Assembly: GCF_006569185.2 (NCBI RefSeq)
Contig: NZ_VIGC02000003.1
Location: forward strand, 124,001-188,000
Length of the DNA stretch: 64,000 nt
Direction of reading: 5' to 3'
Source: Litorilinea aerophila
GTDB taxonomy: Bacteria; Chloroflexota; Anaerolineae; Caldilineales; Caldilineaceae
Positions within the stretch are counted from its first letter, which is position 1; every line of letters starts with the position of its first letter. The notes below the pieces were generated by a model. It saw nothing but the letters and a program-made list of their open reading frames with translations, was not told the origin of the DNA and did no database searches. Positions 19,330-27,778 of the stretch are shown here, piece after piece. The translations under genes and the position numbers were made by a program.

Positions 19330-20757
19330 TTAGCTGCGGGCCTTTTCCAGCTCGGCCAACACGGCGTCCTTGGCCGCCTGCATGGCCACCATGGGATCCG
19401 GCTCTTCGCCCGTGAGGTAAGTTTCCCAGTGGGGTTTGCCGATCTGGAACTGGGTCAGCCCGAAGAGGTGGTTGGGAATGGCCCGGGCGATGGGAAGCTG
19501 ATCCCGGATCAACCCCACGAAGGGGGGCATCCAGTCGGGCGGGTTGGCGTCCCACTTGGCGTAGAGGGAGGCGTAGGGCGGCAGCTGGCCGGGGTGGGCG
19601 GTGGCGCTGCCGGCGATGGAATCCCGCCAGATCTGCTCGTCGTAGGTGAGGGCCCGCACATACTCGGCGGCCTTCTCCTTGTTTTTGCCGTACTTGAAGA
19701 GGCAGGCGCCGGTGGTCCAGAAGACGGTGGCTCCTTCGCCGCCGGCGAACTTGGGCAGGCCGGCCATCTTGAGCTTGGAGGGGTCGGGCCAGTTGGCAGC
19801 CATGCGCAGGGGGGCGTTGAAGTACTTGGTGTAGTAGGCCACCTTGCGCGCGGCAAAGGCCACCTCGTCCGGCGTGCCGTTGACGCCGCCGTCGGTGGCG
19901 CCTTCCAGCAGGATGTCCGGGTGGGAGAGGGCCATCATCTCCTTCATGAGCTTGAGGGCCTCGATGGCGGGCTCGCTGGTGAAGTCGAAGAGCCCTTCCT
20001 CGGTGTAGACGTCGGTGCTCAGGCTGTGGGTGAAGGGGGCCAGGGAGCGCCAGCCGTGGGCGTCGAAGGTGCAGCCGTAGAGAGCCGCGCCGGAGTCCAC
20101 GATCTGTTGGGAGGCGGCCAGGTACTCATCCCAGGTGGTGGGGATGGAGGTGATGCCGGCCTGGTCGGTCAGCTCCGAGTTCCAGCCCATGCCGATGATG
20201 TCCAGCAGGAAGGGCCAGCTGTAGAGCTTGCCGTCTACCGTGCACTCCTCCCGGATGGAGGGGATCAGGTCGTCCACCACTTCCTTGGGGATGTACTCGT
20301 CCCAGGGCTCGATGACGCCGGCCTCGATCAGCGCGGTCATCTCCACGAAGGGGGTCATGCCCACGTAGACGTCCCAGGTGCTCTCCTGGTTCTTGGCCTC
20401 GGCCACGAAGCGTTCGATGCCGAAGCCCTCCACCGGCGCGATCTGGAAGTTCAGGTTTTCGAAGCGCTGGTTGACTTCCGGGATGCTGGGGTGGAGGTCC
20501 ACAATCCACTGGTAGAAGGTGGGGGTCAGGGGGCGTTCGCCGCTGCTGGCTGCGCCCTGCGACGAGGCAGCGGAGCCGGCCTGGGGAGCTGCAGGTGCAG
20601 GGGCTGGCATGCAGCCGGCAATGGCCGCACTCACGCCGCTCAGGCCCAGGCCCGCGGCCAACATGCGGGTCATGAACTGGCGGCGATCCATCTGTCCCCG
20701 GCGCAGCCGGTTCAACAAGGCTTCCTGGATCAGGTATTCTTCTTCACGGCGTGACAT
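19330..20757 (-). CDS. extracellular sugar-binding lipoprotein of CUT1 ABC transporter
   Basis: A 475-aa solute-binding protein (SBP family 1). The N terminus carries an extended leader, then DRRQFMTRMLAAGLGLSGVS, a twin-arginine-like signal, and a lipobox ending AAIAGC, so the mature protein is probably a Tat-exported lipoprotein anchored at Cys51 or so. An A/P/S-rich linker follows, then the mixed alpha/beta domain (for example WDVYVGMTPFVEMTALIEAG). The ATG at 20757 is preceded by AAGGGAGC; reading further upstream passes the promoter and is rejected. First gene of SBP - permease - permease - addB - addA. Tat export hints that it folds before export. Substrate unknown. Confidence 0.9.
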   Translation of the reverse strand: MSRREEEYLIQEALLNRLRRGQMDRRQFMTRMLAAGLGLSGVSAAIAGCMPAPAPAAPQAGSAASSQGAASSGERPLTPTFYQWIVDLHPSIPEVNQRFENLNFQIAPVEGFGIERFVAEAKNQESTWDVYVGMTPFVEMTALIEAGVIEPWDEYIPKEVVDDLIPSIREECTVDGKLYSWPFLLDIIGMGWNSELTDQAGITSIPTTWDEYLAASQQIVDSGAALYGCTFDAHGWRSLAPFTHSLSTDVYTEEGLFDFTSEPAIEALKLMKEMMALSHPDILLEGATDGGVNGTPDEVAFAARKVAYYTKYFNAPLRMAANWPDPSKLKMAGLPKFAGGEGATVFWTTGACLFKYGKNKEKAAEYVRALTYDEQIWRDSIAGSATAHPGQLPPYASLYAKWDANPPDWMPPFVGLIRDQLPIARAIPNHLFGLTQFQIGKPHWETYLTGEEPDPMVAMQAAKDAVLAELEKARS

Positions 20758-20934
20758 GGTCGTGCTCCCTTGCCTTTCTTCTCCACGAGTTTTCTCCATG
20801 AAGCGGACACAATGTGATTGGTGTTGCAGGTACGGCCGGGGGGCCGTCACAGCGGTGTAAAACAGTGGTGATAAAACAGCGGTTGCTACGTGGCCGGTTG
20901 AACCAGCACAACCGGATTCCGACGGGGTGGCGGG

Positions 20935-20964
20935 ATTATAGCAAAGGGGCTGGAGGGGTGTCAA
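20935..20964 (-). promoter_or_regulatory. consensus promoter of the SBP-addBA unit
   Basis: Minus strand TTGACA (20964-20959), 18 bp, TATAAT (20940-20935): both hexamers are perfect. The leader to the SBP ATG is about 170 nt and contains a short G/C hairpin near 20830. The rest of the 287-bp gap shows nothing more. Confidence 0.7.
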
Positions 20965-21044
20965 ACAGGTTCGCCGGGTCCGCCGGGTCCCGCCGAATCG
21001 CTGCACCCCGTTAGCGGTGACAAGTTGACAAACCCTGGTCCGTG

Positions 21045-21974
21045 ATGGAAACTGGCTCCATGACCCACACCAAGATGCATGCAGATGAATTGACCATCCC
21101 CCTGTCCCTGGTCCGGCGGCTGGTGGCGGACCAGTTTCCCCGCTGGGCTCACCTGCCCCTGGAGCCGGTGCCCTCTGCCGGGACGGACAACGCCATGTAT
21201 CGGCTGGGCGACGAGATGGCCGTGCGGCTGCCCCGGGTGCCCTGGGCGGCCGGGCAGGTGGCCCGGGAGCAGCGTTGGCTGCCCCGGCTGGCCCCCCACT
21301 TGCCCCTGGCCGTGCCGACGCCCCTGGCCCTGGGCCGACCGGCCTACGGTTACCCCTGGCACTGGTCCATCTACCGCTGGCTGCCGGGGGAAAATGCCAC
21401 CCGGGCGCCCCTGGCCGATCCGGCCCAGGCTGCCATCGCGCTGGCCGGCTTCATCACCGCCCTGCAGGGAATCGACCCCACCGGCGGGCCGCGGCCGGGT
21501 CCCGGGAACTCCTCCCGGGGCGTCCCCCTGGCGGCGCGGGATGCCCAGGTCCGGGCCGCCATCGCCGCGCTGGACGGCGCGTTCGATGCCGATGCGGTGA
21601 CGGCCGCGTGGGAGGCGGCCCTCCGGGTGCCGGTGTGGGATGGCCCGCCCGTCTGGATCCACGGCGACCTGCAGGGGGGAAATTTGCTGGTGCAGGATGG
21701 GCAGCTCTGCGCGGTCATCGACTTTGGCTGTCTGGGGGTGGGGGATCCGGCCTGCGACCTGCAGGTGGCCTGGAACTTCTTCGCGGCGGAAGCCCGGGCC
21801 GTCTTCCGGGCCAGCCTGGCCGTGGACGAGGCGACCTGGGCCCGTGGCCGGGGCTGGGCCCTGTCGGTGGGGGTGATCGCCTACCCGTACTACCGGGAGA
21901 GCAACCCGGTGCTGGCCGGCATCGCGCGCCACGCCATCCAGGAGGTGCTGGCGGAGGAGCGGTTGGCCCGATAG
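21045..21974 (+). CDS. aminoglycoside-phosphotransferase-family kinase
   Basis: A roughly 309-aa APH/choline-kinase-fold protein. The catalytic loop reads WIHGDLQGGNLLV and the DFG-equivalent metal site VIDFGCLGVGDPACDL; the N-lobe has the nucleotide-binding stretch SAGTDNAMYRLGDEMAVRLP with the lysine position replaced by Arg. Members phosphorylate small hydroxylated molecules; many environmental ones are not antibiotic-resistance enzymes. The start is uncertain among GTG 21042, ATG 21045 and ATG 21060, none with a strong ribosome site. Monocistronic. Confidence 0.88.
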   Translation: METGSMTHTKMHADELTIPLSLVRRLVADQFPRWAHLPLEPVPSAGTDNAMYRLGDEMAVRLPRVPWAAGQVAREQRWLPRLAPHLPLAVPTPLALGRPAYGYPWHWSIYRWLPGENATRAPLADPAQAAIALAGFITALQGIDPTGGPRPGPGNSSRGVPLAARDAQVRAAIAALDGAFDADAVTAAWEAALRVPVWDGPPVWIHGDLQGGNLLVQDGQLCAVIDFGCLGVGDPACDLQVAWNFFAAEARAVFRASLAVDEATWARGRGWALSVGVIAYPYYRESNPVLAGIARHAIQEVLAEERLAR

Positions 21975-22043
21975 CGGCGTCTTCGGTTCCCCTCCCGATG
22001 GAGGCCACGCCAGGGGGGACAGTGTCCCGTAGCTGGGACTGGT

Positions 22044-22072
22044 TTGTTACAGCACGCTGCGCAGGGTAAACT
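22044..22072 (+). promoter_or_regulatory. possible promoter of the nucleotidyltransferase gene
   Basis: TTGTTA (22044-22049), 17 bp, TAAACT (22067-22072), 47 bp before the ATG at 22119. Each hexamer has about four consensus bases. Confidence 0.35.
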
Positions 22073-22118
22073 GCTGGCAGTGGAAACCCTGGCGAAAGAA
22101 AGTATGGAGGACGTAGCC

Positions 22119-22433
22119 ATGCCGTTGCCAATCCACTTGTATAAAGAGGCCATCGCGGATTTCTGTCGCCGCTGGGGCATTGTGGAATTCGCCATTTTTG
22201 GATCTGCCCTGCGGGACGATTTTCGTCCTGACAGTGACGTGGACGTACTGGTCTCCTTCGCGCCAGGCATGCAGCCGTCTTTTCAGCAGTGGCTGACGAT
22301 GATTGAGGAGTTGGAGAACATGTTCGGCCGCAAGGTGGCTCTGGTGGAGCGGCGCACGGTTGAGGCGAGCAAGAACTACATCCGCCGAAAACACATTCTG
22401 AACCACCTGGAGCAGGTCCATGTGGCGGGATGA
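22119..22433 (+). CDS. minimal nucleotidyltransferase (MNT family)
   Basis: A 104-aa protein of the MNT family, usually the antitoxin of HEPN/MNT pairs; studied members AMPylate their HEPN RNase partner. The polymerase-beta signature is [12 protein letters not shown], then SDVDVLVSF (GS motif plus DxD). The start is the ATG at 22119, 8 bp after GGAGG; upstream ATGs are in frame but lack a ribosome site. The gene ends in the usual overlap with a HEPN start (ATG at 22420), but that partner frame stops after six codons, so this antitoxin appears orphaned. Cytoplasmic. Confidence 0.88.
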   Translation: MPLPIHLYKEAIADFCRRWGIVEFAIFGSALRDDFRPDSDVDVLVSFAPGMQPSFQQWLTMIEELENMFGRKVALVERRTVEASKNYIRRKHILNHLEQVHVAG

Positions 22434-22440
22434 CGCCTAA
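22420..22440 (+). pseudogene. six-codon stump of a HEPN (DUF86) toxin gene
   Basis: Overlapping the end of the MNT gene is ATG TGG CGG GAT GAC GCC TAA, encoding MWRDDA and a stop. HEPN/DUF86 partners of MNT proteins commonly begin with this kind of sequence (M-x-R-D-D/E-A-Y-L-L-D) and start overlapping the MNT stop, so this looks like the preserved start of a deleted or frameshifted toxin gene. No further HEPN sequence is seen before the next gene at 22538. Confidence 0.5.
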
Positions 22441-22537
22441 TCCCGTTCGCCCCACAGAGAGGCCTGTGGTACAATCCGGGCGATGTCTGTCCACGTCCCT
22501 GGTGTCTATGCCCCCGCCTGAGGGAGCCCCAACTGCC

Positions 22538-23911
22538 ATGTCATCGGTCCTGGATCGCCTGCGTCGCCTGCAGAGCCTGCGGGAACAGAAAAAGCCCGCC
22601 GAAGCCCAGCTGCCGCCCCCACCCCAGGCGCCCGACTTCGGGGCCGCCGACCCCTGGGGCCGTCTGGAGGAGCTGGTGCCCGGCCAGGAGGTGGAGAACG
22701 AGCTGGGCACCTACTACGTGAGCACCCGGGCCGTCCCCCTCCACCAGCGGCGGGGTCCCCAGGCCCTGGGCGATCTGTTGACCCAACAACCGGCCATCTT
22801 CGCCCCTTTTCACCCCCAGTTCCGCCTGGATGGCATGGCGGATTTCCAACAGGCCGCGTTTCTGGACACAGAGACCACCGGCCTGGGCGCCGGCGCGGGG
22901 GTCTACTGTTTCATGGTGGGCGTGGGCACCTTCGAGACGTGGGACACATCCGCCCCTGGCGCCAACGGTCAGGAACCTTCTCCCACTCACTTCGTGGTGC
23001 GGCAATTCTTCATGCGCCACCCGGGCGAAGAGGGAGCCATGCTGGCCGGCCTGGCCGACTTCCTGGCCCGCTGCTCCATGACGGTCACTTTCAATGGCCG
23101 CACCTTTGACCTCCCCCTGCTGCGCACCCGCTTTTTTCAGAACCGCAGCCGCCTGCAGGCCGCGCGGGTCCAGGTGCCCCTGCTGGCCGAGGATGGCCCC
23201 CACCTGGATCTCCTCCACCCGGCCCGGCGGCTGTGGCGACGTCGCCTGCAGAGCTGCCGCCTCCTCCACCTGGAGCAGCAGATCCTGGGCTGGCAGCGCA
23301 GCGAGGAGGACGTGCCCGGCCACCTGATCCCCCTCCTCTATGCCGACTATCTGCGCAGCGGCAACGCCCGGCCCATGCGCCGAGTCTTCTACCACAACCA
23401 GGAAGACATCGTCACCATGGTGGCCCTGGCCGGGCAACTGAGCCACATCTTCAACGTCGAGGCAGACGGCTCCCCGGCCCCCACTCCCCTCTACGGGCCG
23501 GACTGGCTGGCCCTGGGCCACTGCCACGAACGGGCAGGCTGTCTGGCCGATGCGGAGTCCGCCTATCGCCAGGCGGTGGAGCTCCTGGCCACGCCCCAGG
23601 AGCAGGCGGAGGCCTTCCGGCGGCTGGGGCTGCTCCTCAAGCGCCAGGGACGCTGGAGCGAGGCCGTCGAGATCTGGCAGCGCTGGCTTTCGTCCGTGCC
23701 CGGCACCGACCCGACGCCCTTCGAGGAGCTGGCCAAGTACTGCGAGTGGCAGCTACGGGATCTGGCCCAGGCGGAGATGTGGACCAGCTGGGCCCTGCAC
23801 ACCCTGCGCCGGGAGGCCGCTCGGCCCCAGGCTGATCCGCCCACCCGGGAGGCCATCCGACGCCTGGAGCATCGCCTGCAGCGCCTGCAGCGCAAGCAGG
23901 CGGGGGGATAG
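22538..23911 (+). CDS. YprB-like ribonuclease-H-fold exonuclease with TPR tail
   Basis: A 457-aa protein with an N-terminal DEDD-type exonuclease domain (YprB family) and a helical TPR-like C-terminal part. Exonuclease motifs: FLDTETTGLGAGAG (Exo I), VTFNGRTFDLPLLRTRF (Exo II), and YHNQEDIVTMVAL (Exo III region). From about residue 320, segments such as LGHCHERAGCLADAESAYRQ and AFRRLGLLLKRQGRWSEAVE are TPR-like. The ATG at 22538, behind GAGGGAG, is chosen because YprB proteins begin near MSSVLDRLRRLQ; several upstream ATGs are in frame. An extended -10 like TGGTACAAT lies at 22468-22475. Nucleic-acid substrate unknown. Confidence 0.82.
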   Translation: MSSVLDRLRRLQSLREQKKPAEAQLPPPPQAPDFGAADPWGRLEELVPGQEVENELGTYYVSTRAVPLHQRRGPQALGDLLTQQPAIFAPFHPQFRLDGMADFQQAAFLDTETTGLGAGAGVYCFMVGVGTFETWDTSAPGANGQEPSPTHFVVRQFFMRHPGEEGAMLAGLADFLARCSMTVTFNGRTFDLPLLRTRFFQNRSRLQAARVQVPLLAEDGPHLDLLHPARRLWRRRLQSCRLLHLEQQILGWQRSEEDVPGHLIPLLYADYLRSGNARPMRRVFYHNQEDIVTMVALAGQLSHIFNVEADGSPAPTPLYGPDWLALGHCHERAGCLADAESAYRQAVELLATPQEQAEAFRRLGLLLKRQGRWSEAVEIWQRWLSSVPGTDPTPFEELAKYCEWQLRDLAQAEMWTSWALHTLRREAARPQADPPTREAIRRLEHRLQRLQRKQAGG

Positions 23912-23912
23912 C

Positions 23913-25745
23913 TCAGCGCCCCACAGCCTGGGCAACGGGCTCCAGAATCTGCAGCCGGCCATCCCGGCGGGCGCCGGTGTTGGCGGTGACTCCGCCCCGT
24001 TCCATGATGTACGCCACCAGCTCATCCCGCAGAAACAGGCCCGTGTCCTGTCTGGGCAGGTCCTGCAGAGGGAGCAATGGCCCCTCCTCTGGGCTCTGGC
24101 TGGCCATGGTTCGCTCCCAGTCGGCGGCCGCCAGGCCCACGAAGCTGGTGCAGGCCACCAGGAACAACCGCTCCAACTGTGCCTCCAGCGGGATCCCATC
24201 CACGGTGATGTCCCGGGCCTGGGCCCGTGACCGATTTTCGCCCAGCTCCAGGGTGTAGCGGACCTCCTGACTGAACTGGAGAAAGCCCCGTTCGGTGTGG
24301 GGCTCGCCCGGCCGGTCGGCCCGTCGCGCGTTGTCCATCAGCAGCTGCTGGAGCTGGCTGCCAGTCATCCGGCAAAGGCGGATGGTATCGGCGAAGGGCA
24401 TGATGTTGAACCAGTGGCCGAAGGTGAGGGGACCCGGCGGCAGGCCGCAGCGCAGGCAGGAGGCATCCACCATGGCCAGGTCCACGGGGTAGCCGGCCCG
24501 GCGGCAGCGGGCCACCAGGGCATCGGCGATGAAGTTGGCCAGGGGCGACTCCATGGCGGCAAAGCTGTTGCGTACCATGTCGGTGCCCAGCTCCGGGTTG
24601 TCGTCCACCGTTCCCAGCACCCGGTTCCACACGGCCTGCACCTGCTGGACCAGGGGCTGCACATGGCGGCGTTCAAACGCTTCGTCCACCGGCAGGTCGG
24701 CCGTGGGCGTCAGGCGGACGTTGGTGACCGCCGCGGCCCGGGCCACGGTGATGTCCACCTCGCCCAGGTAGCGACCCAGGGTGCCGGCCTGGACGATGGG
24801 AATGCCGTTGACGATGTTGCGTGCGCTGAGTCCCTGTTCGTTGAGGACATGGTGGGTGTGGCCGCCCACGATGAGGTGCACGCTGCCCGGCGGCAGGCTG
24901 GCCGCCAGTTCCACATCCCCGGCGAGCTGCACCGCGGCGCTGGCGCTCTCCAGGCTGTAGCCCAGGTGGCTCAGGAGAATGCAGACGTCGCACAGGGGGC
25001 GGAAGGCCGGCAGCAGGTTGTGGAGCACCTGGACGGGATCGACAAAGCGGAGCGGCGAATTCGGCTGGGGGGCAATCTGGGCCGGGGTGGTCAGGCCGAT
25101 GACGCCGACCCGCAGCCCCTTGAGCAGGAAGAGCGCGGCTGGAAAACAGCGGCCGACAAGCCAGGGACAGCCGGTCAGGTTGGCCGTGAGCAGGGGAAAG
25201 CGGGCCTCCTGTTCCAGGGCGTGGGCCAGCAGGCGCGTCCCCCGGTCCAGGTCATGGTTGCCCATGGCGCAGGCATCCACGCCGGCGGCGCTGTACAGGC
25301 GATAGCCCACGTGGGCCCGGAAGGTTTCCGGCCCATCCCCCAACAATTCGTCGAAGACGGCCCCCACCAGGTCATCGCCGGCGGCCAGGGTCAGCACGGC
25401 CCGATGGGGGTGAGGCGCCGCCTGACGGCGGGCCTGCCCGATCCGCCAGGCCATACGGGAGAAGACCGGTTGGGTGCCGTGGGGGGTGAAGCGGGCCACA
25501 TGGCCGTGGAGGTCGTTGAAGTGCAGGACCTTCAGCCGAAAGGTCACGTCATCCGGCAGCAGGCGTTCGGTCGGCAGGGAAATACCGGGGACCGGCACGA
25601 TCTGCTCCACAGGTCCTGCGGTGGCATCGCCCACCAGCAGATAGAGGGCCCCCGTGGGGTCGGCAGCCGGAGGGTAGGGGGCACGCACCAGACGCAGGCA
25701 GCCCGGCGGGGCGTTGTTCAGTTCAGCCGTGTGAAGACCAATCAT
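23913..25745 (-). CDS. 5'-nucleotidase-family metallophosphoesterase without signal peptide
   Basis: A 610-aa two-domain enzyme of the UshA/SoxB/YfkN superfamily, which hydrolyses nucleotides or related phosphoesters. Metallophosphatase motifs: LHFNDLHGH, AAGDDLVGAVFDE, MGNHDLDRG, LLSHLGYS and VGGHTHH. The C-terminal 5'-nucleotidase domain follows (TVDDNPELGTDMVRNSFA, then LANFIADALVARCRRAG; GHWFNIMPFADTI). Most relatives are exported, but here about 70 residues precede the catalytic domain and no signal peptide or lipobox is visible, implying a cytosolic enzyme or an unusual export route. No clear ribosome site precedes the ATG at 25745. It converges on the YprB-like gene with 1 bp between. 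Confidence 0.87.
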   Translation of the reverse strand: MIGLHTAELNNAPPGCLRLVRAPYPPAADPTGALYLLVGDATAGPVEQIVPVPGISLPTERLLPDDVTFRLKVLHFNDLHGHVARFTPHGTQPVFSRMAWRIGQARRQAAPHPHRAVLTLAAGDDLVGAVFDELLGDGPETFRAHVGYRLYSAAGVDACAMGNHDLDRGTRLLAHALEQEARFPLLTANLTGCPWLVGRCFPAALFLLKGLRVGVIGLTTPAQIAPQPNSPLRFVDPVQVLHNLLPAFRPLCDVCILLSHLGYSLESASAAVQLAGDVELAASLPPGSVHLIVGGHTHHVLNEQGLSARNIVNGIPIVQAGTLGRYLGEVDITVARAAAVTNVRLTPTADLPVDEAFERRHVQPLVQQVQAVWNRVLGTVDDNPELGTDMVRNSFAAMESPLANFIADALVARCRRAGYPVDLAMVDASCLRCGLPPGPLTFGHWFNIMPFADTIRLCRMTGSQLQQLLMDNARRADRPGEPHTERGFLQFSQEVRYTLELGENRSRAQARDITVDGIPLEAQLERLFLVACTSFVGLAAADWERTMASQSPEEGPLLPLQDLPRQDTGLFLRDELVAYIMERGGVTANTGARRDGRLQILEPVAQAVGR

Positions 25746-25838
25746 GGCCAGATTTTGATGGGATCCACAGATGGGACAGATGGGCAGAAATTTCTTCGGC
25801 GCAATTCCTCCTCTCCCCCGGCCCTCGCCCTGGACCCA

Positions 25839-25890
25839 CCGGCGGCTACGAGCCGCCGGCTACGGTGGACATTGTTCATGTCCACCTACG
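25839..25890. repeat. two variable-stem hairpin cassettes overlapping a stop codon
   Basis: CCGGCGGCT-acg-AGCCGCCGG (25839-25859) then GGTGGACAT-tgttc-ATGTCCACC (25864-25886), followed by TACG. The last CTA (25886-25888) is the TAG stop of the dehydrogenase gene. Both belong to the family seen at 1861-2070. Confidence 0.8.
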
Positions 25891-26884
25891 AAATCCGGGT
25901 GAACATTTCCGGCGTGATGGCATAGATGGGGGGCTCGCCGGCGAAGAAACGTCGCAGCTCTTCCACCGCCATCTCGCCCATGTGGGTGCAATCCTCGATA
26001 CAGCCCGCCAGGTGAGGCGTCACCACCACATTGGGCAGCCGGCGCAGGGGGCTATCCGCCGCGGGCGGCTCCGGGTCGGTCACATCCAGGAAGGCAAAGA
26101 AGCGTCCCCGGGACAGCTCCTGGATGAGGGCCGACTCGTCGATGAGGCTGCCCCGGGCCGTGTTGATCAGCACCGCGCCGTCCCGGATCAGGGCCAGACG
26201 TCGGGCGTCCAGCAGGTGGTAGGTGTCGGGTTTGGCCGGGGCGTGGAGGGAGATGATGTCCGTCTGGCGCAGCAGATCGTCCAGGGACACCAGCGCCGCC
26301 CCCAGTCGGGCAGCCTCCTGGGCCTCCACAAAGGGATCGTAGAGCAGAACCCGGCTGCGGAAGGGGCGGAGGAGCTCCAGAACCTGGCGGCCCACCTGGC
26401 CGGCGCCCACCAGGCCCACGGTGCAGCTGTGAAGCTCCCGGGAGGGCCAGTGGGGGCTGTCCCGCCAGCCGCCCTGGCGCACGTGTTGGGCCAGGGGCCA
26501 GATGCGCTTGGCGCCCACGATCATCAGGCCCAGGGTGGTTTCCGCCACGTCCCGGGCCAGGGCCGGCGCCGCGCTGGTGACGTGGATGCCCCGCTGCCAG
26601 ACCGCGTCCGACACGAATCGCTTGACGCTGCCGCCCATGTGGGCCATGGCCCGCAGGCGAGGCGCCGCGGCCAGCACCTCCGCGTCCAGGGGGGCCACAT
26701 CCCAGCTGGTGATGCAGGCATCGGCCGGGGGCAGCAGGGCCAGGAGGTCGGCCTTGGTGGCCGGTTCAGGCTTGGGATGGTGGATCACCTGGGCGAAGGA
26801 GGCCAGCTTCTCCCAGGCGGCCGGGCTCATCATGCGCCGGTAGTGGGCCTGGCCGATGGTGATGGCGACAACCGGTTTCTCCAT
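25886..26884 (-). CDS. D-isomer-specific 2-hydroxyacid dehydrogenase
   Basis: A 332-aa NAD(P)-dependent oxidoreductase of the phosphoglycerate/glyoxylate-reductase family, interconverting a 2-hydroxy acid and a 2-oxo acid. The Rossmann motif is GLVGAGQVGRQV; the catalytic Arg lies in NTARGSLID, the Glu position in LDVTDPEPP, and the His in VVTPHLAG. Length and order are normal. It is the last gene of an apparent operon SBP - permease - permease - dehydrogenase (4 bp after the permease stop), so it may act on a sugar acid or similar compound imported by that system. The final Ser codon and stop lie inside a hairpin cassette. Confidence 0.92.
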   Translation of the reverse strand: MEKPVVAITIGQAHYRRMMSPAAWEKLASFAQVIHHPKPEPATKADLLALLPPADACITSWDVAPLDAEVLAAAPRLRAMAHMGGSVKRFVSDAVWQRGIHVTSAAPALARDVAETTLGLMIVGAKRIWPLAQHVRQGGWRDSPHWPSRELHSCTVGLVGAGQVGRQVLELLRPFRSRVLLYDPFVEAQEAARLGAALVSLDDLLRQTDIISLHAPAKPDTYHLLDARRLALIRDGAVLINTARGSLIDESALIQELSRGRFFAFLDVTDPEPPAADSPLRRLPNVVVTPHLAGCIEDCTHMGEMAVEELRRFFAGEPPIYAITPEMFTRIS

Positions 26885-26887
26885 GGG

Positions 26888-27775
26888 CTACCCCTTGACG
26901 GCCCCCCGGGTGATCCCCTCCACGAACTGCTTTTGGGTGAAGAGAAACAGCACCAGGATGGGCAGAATCACAAAGATGGTGGCAGCCATGAGCAGGTTCC
27001 AGCGGTTGCCCCCCTCCTGGCTGTCCTTGAGGTAGGCCAGGCCGATGGGCAGGGTGCGCATGGCCACCTTGTTGGTGACGATCAGCGGCCAGAGATAGTC
27101 GTTCCAGCGCCCCACGAAGGAGACCAGGGACACCGCGGCCAGCAGGGCCCGGCTCACCGGCGTGACCACGTGGAACAGGATCTGCAGGTGGCCGGCGCCG
27201 TCCACCCGGGCCGCGTCGATCAGGTCCCGGGGGAGGAGGCGGAACTGCTGGTGGAGGACGAAGACCGGAAAGGCTGCGGCAGCCGGCGGGATAATCAGGG
27301 CCCAGTAGGTGTTGATCCAGCCCAGCCGGCTCAGGGTGATGTAGTTGGGGATCAGCCGCATCTCCACCGGGATCATCATGGTGGCCAGGACCAGGAGAAA
27401 GAGCAGCCGCCTGGCCGGGAAGGCAATGAAGACGAAGGCGTAGGCCATGAGCAGGGCGAAGAGCATCTCCAGCACGGTGGTGGCCACGCCAGTGATGATG
27501 CTGTTGATGTAGAACCGGCCAAAGGGGGCCGCCTGCCAGGCCTCCAGGAAGTTCTCCCACCGCCATTCCCCCGGCCACCAGCGGGGCGGGTAGAGGATCA
27601 CCTCCTGGATGGGCTTGAACGCGGTGGTGGCCATCCAGAAGAAGGGCAGCCCCAGCACGGCCGTGGCCAGGCACAGCCCCAGGTAGACCAGGGCCCGATG
27701 GCGCAGGCTTTCCAGTCGGCGGCGACGAGGCCCCCGCCAGACGGTGATTTCCTGGATTGGTCCCGATGTGCCCAT
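26888..27775 (-). CDS. sugar ABC transporter permease (MalG/UgpE type, CUT1)
   Basis: A 295-aa inner-membrane permease with about six helices; helix 1 around ALVYLGLCLATAVLGLPFFW. The EAA loop is DLIDAARVDGAGHLQILFHV followed by VTPVSRA, and the C terminus is QKQFVEGITRGAVKG, the usual end of UgpE-like subunits. It lies 3 bp after the other permease and 3 bp before the dehydrogenase. Similarity to UgpE is by pattern; glycerol-3-phosphate as substrate is not implied. Confidence 0.92.
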   Translation of the reverse strand: MGTSGPIQEITVWRGPRRRRLESLRHRALVYLGLCLATAVLGLPFFWMATTAFKPIQEVILYPPRWWPGEWRWENFLEAWQAAPFGRFYINSIITGVATTVLEMLFALLMAYAFVFIAFPARRLLFLLVLATMMIPVEMRLIPNYITLSRLGWINTYWALIIPPAAAAFPVFVLHQQFRLLPRDLIDAARVDGAGHLQILFHVVTPVSRALLAAVSLVSFVGRWNDYLWPLIVTNKVAMRTLPIGLAYLKDSQEGGNRWNLLMAATIFVILPILVLFLFTQKQFVEGITRGAVKG

Positions 27776-27778
27776 GGA

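Noticed and set aside
21025-21053. TTGACA at 21025 as promoter of the APH-family gene
   Set aside because: No -10 box at the right distance, and it would place the start site inside the coding region.
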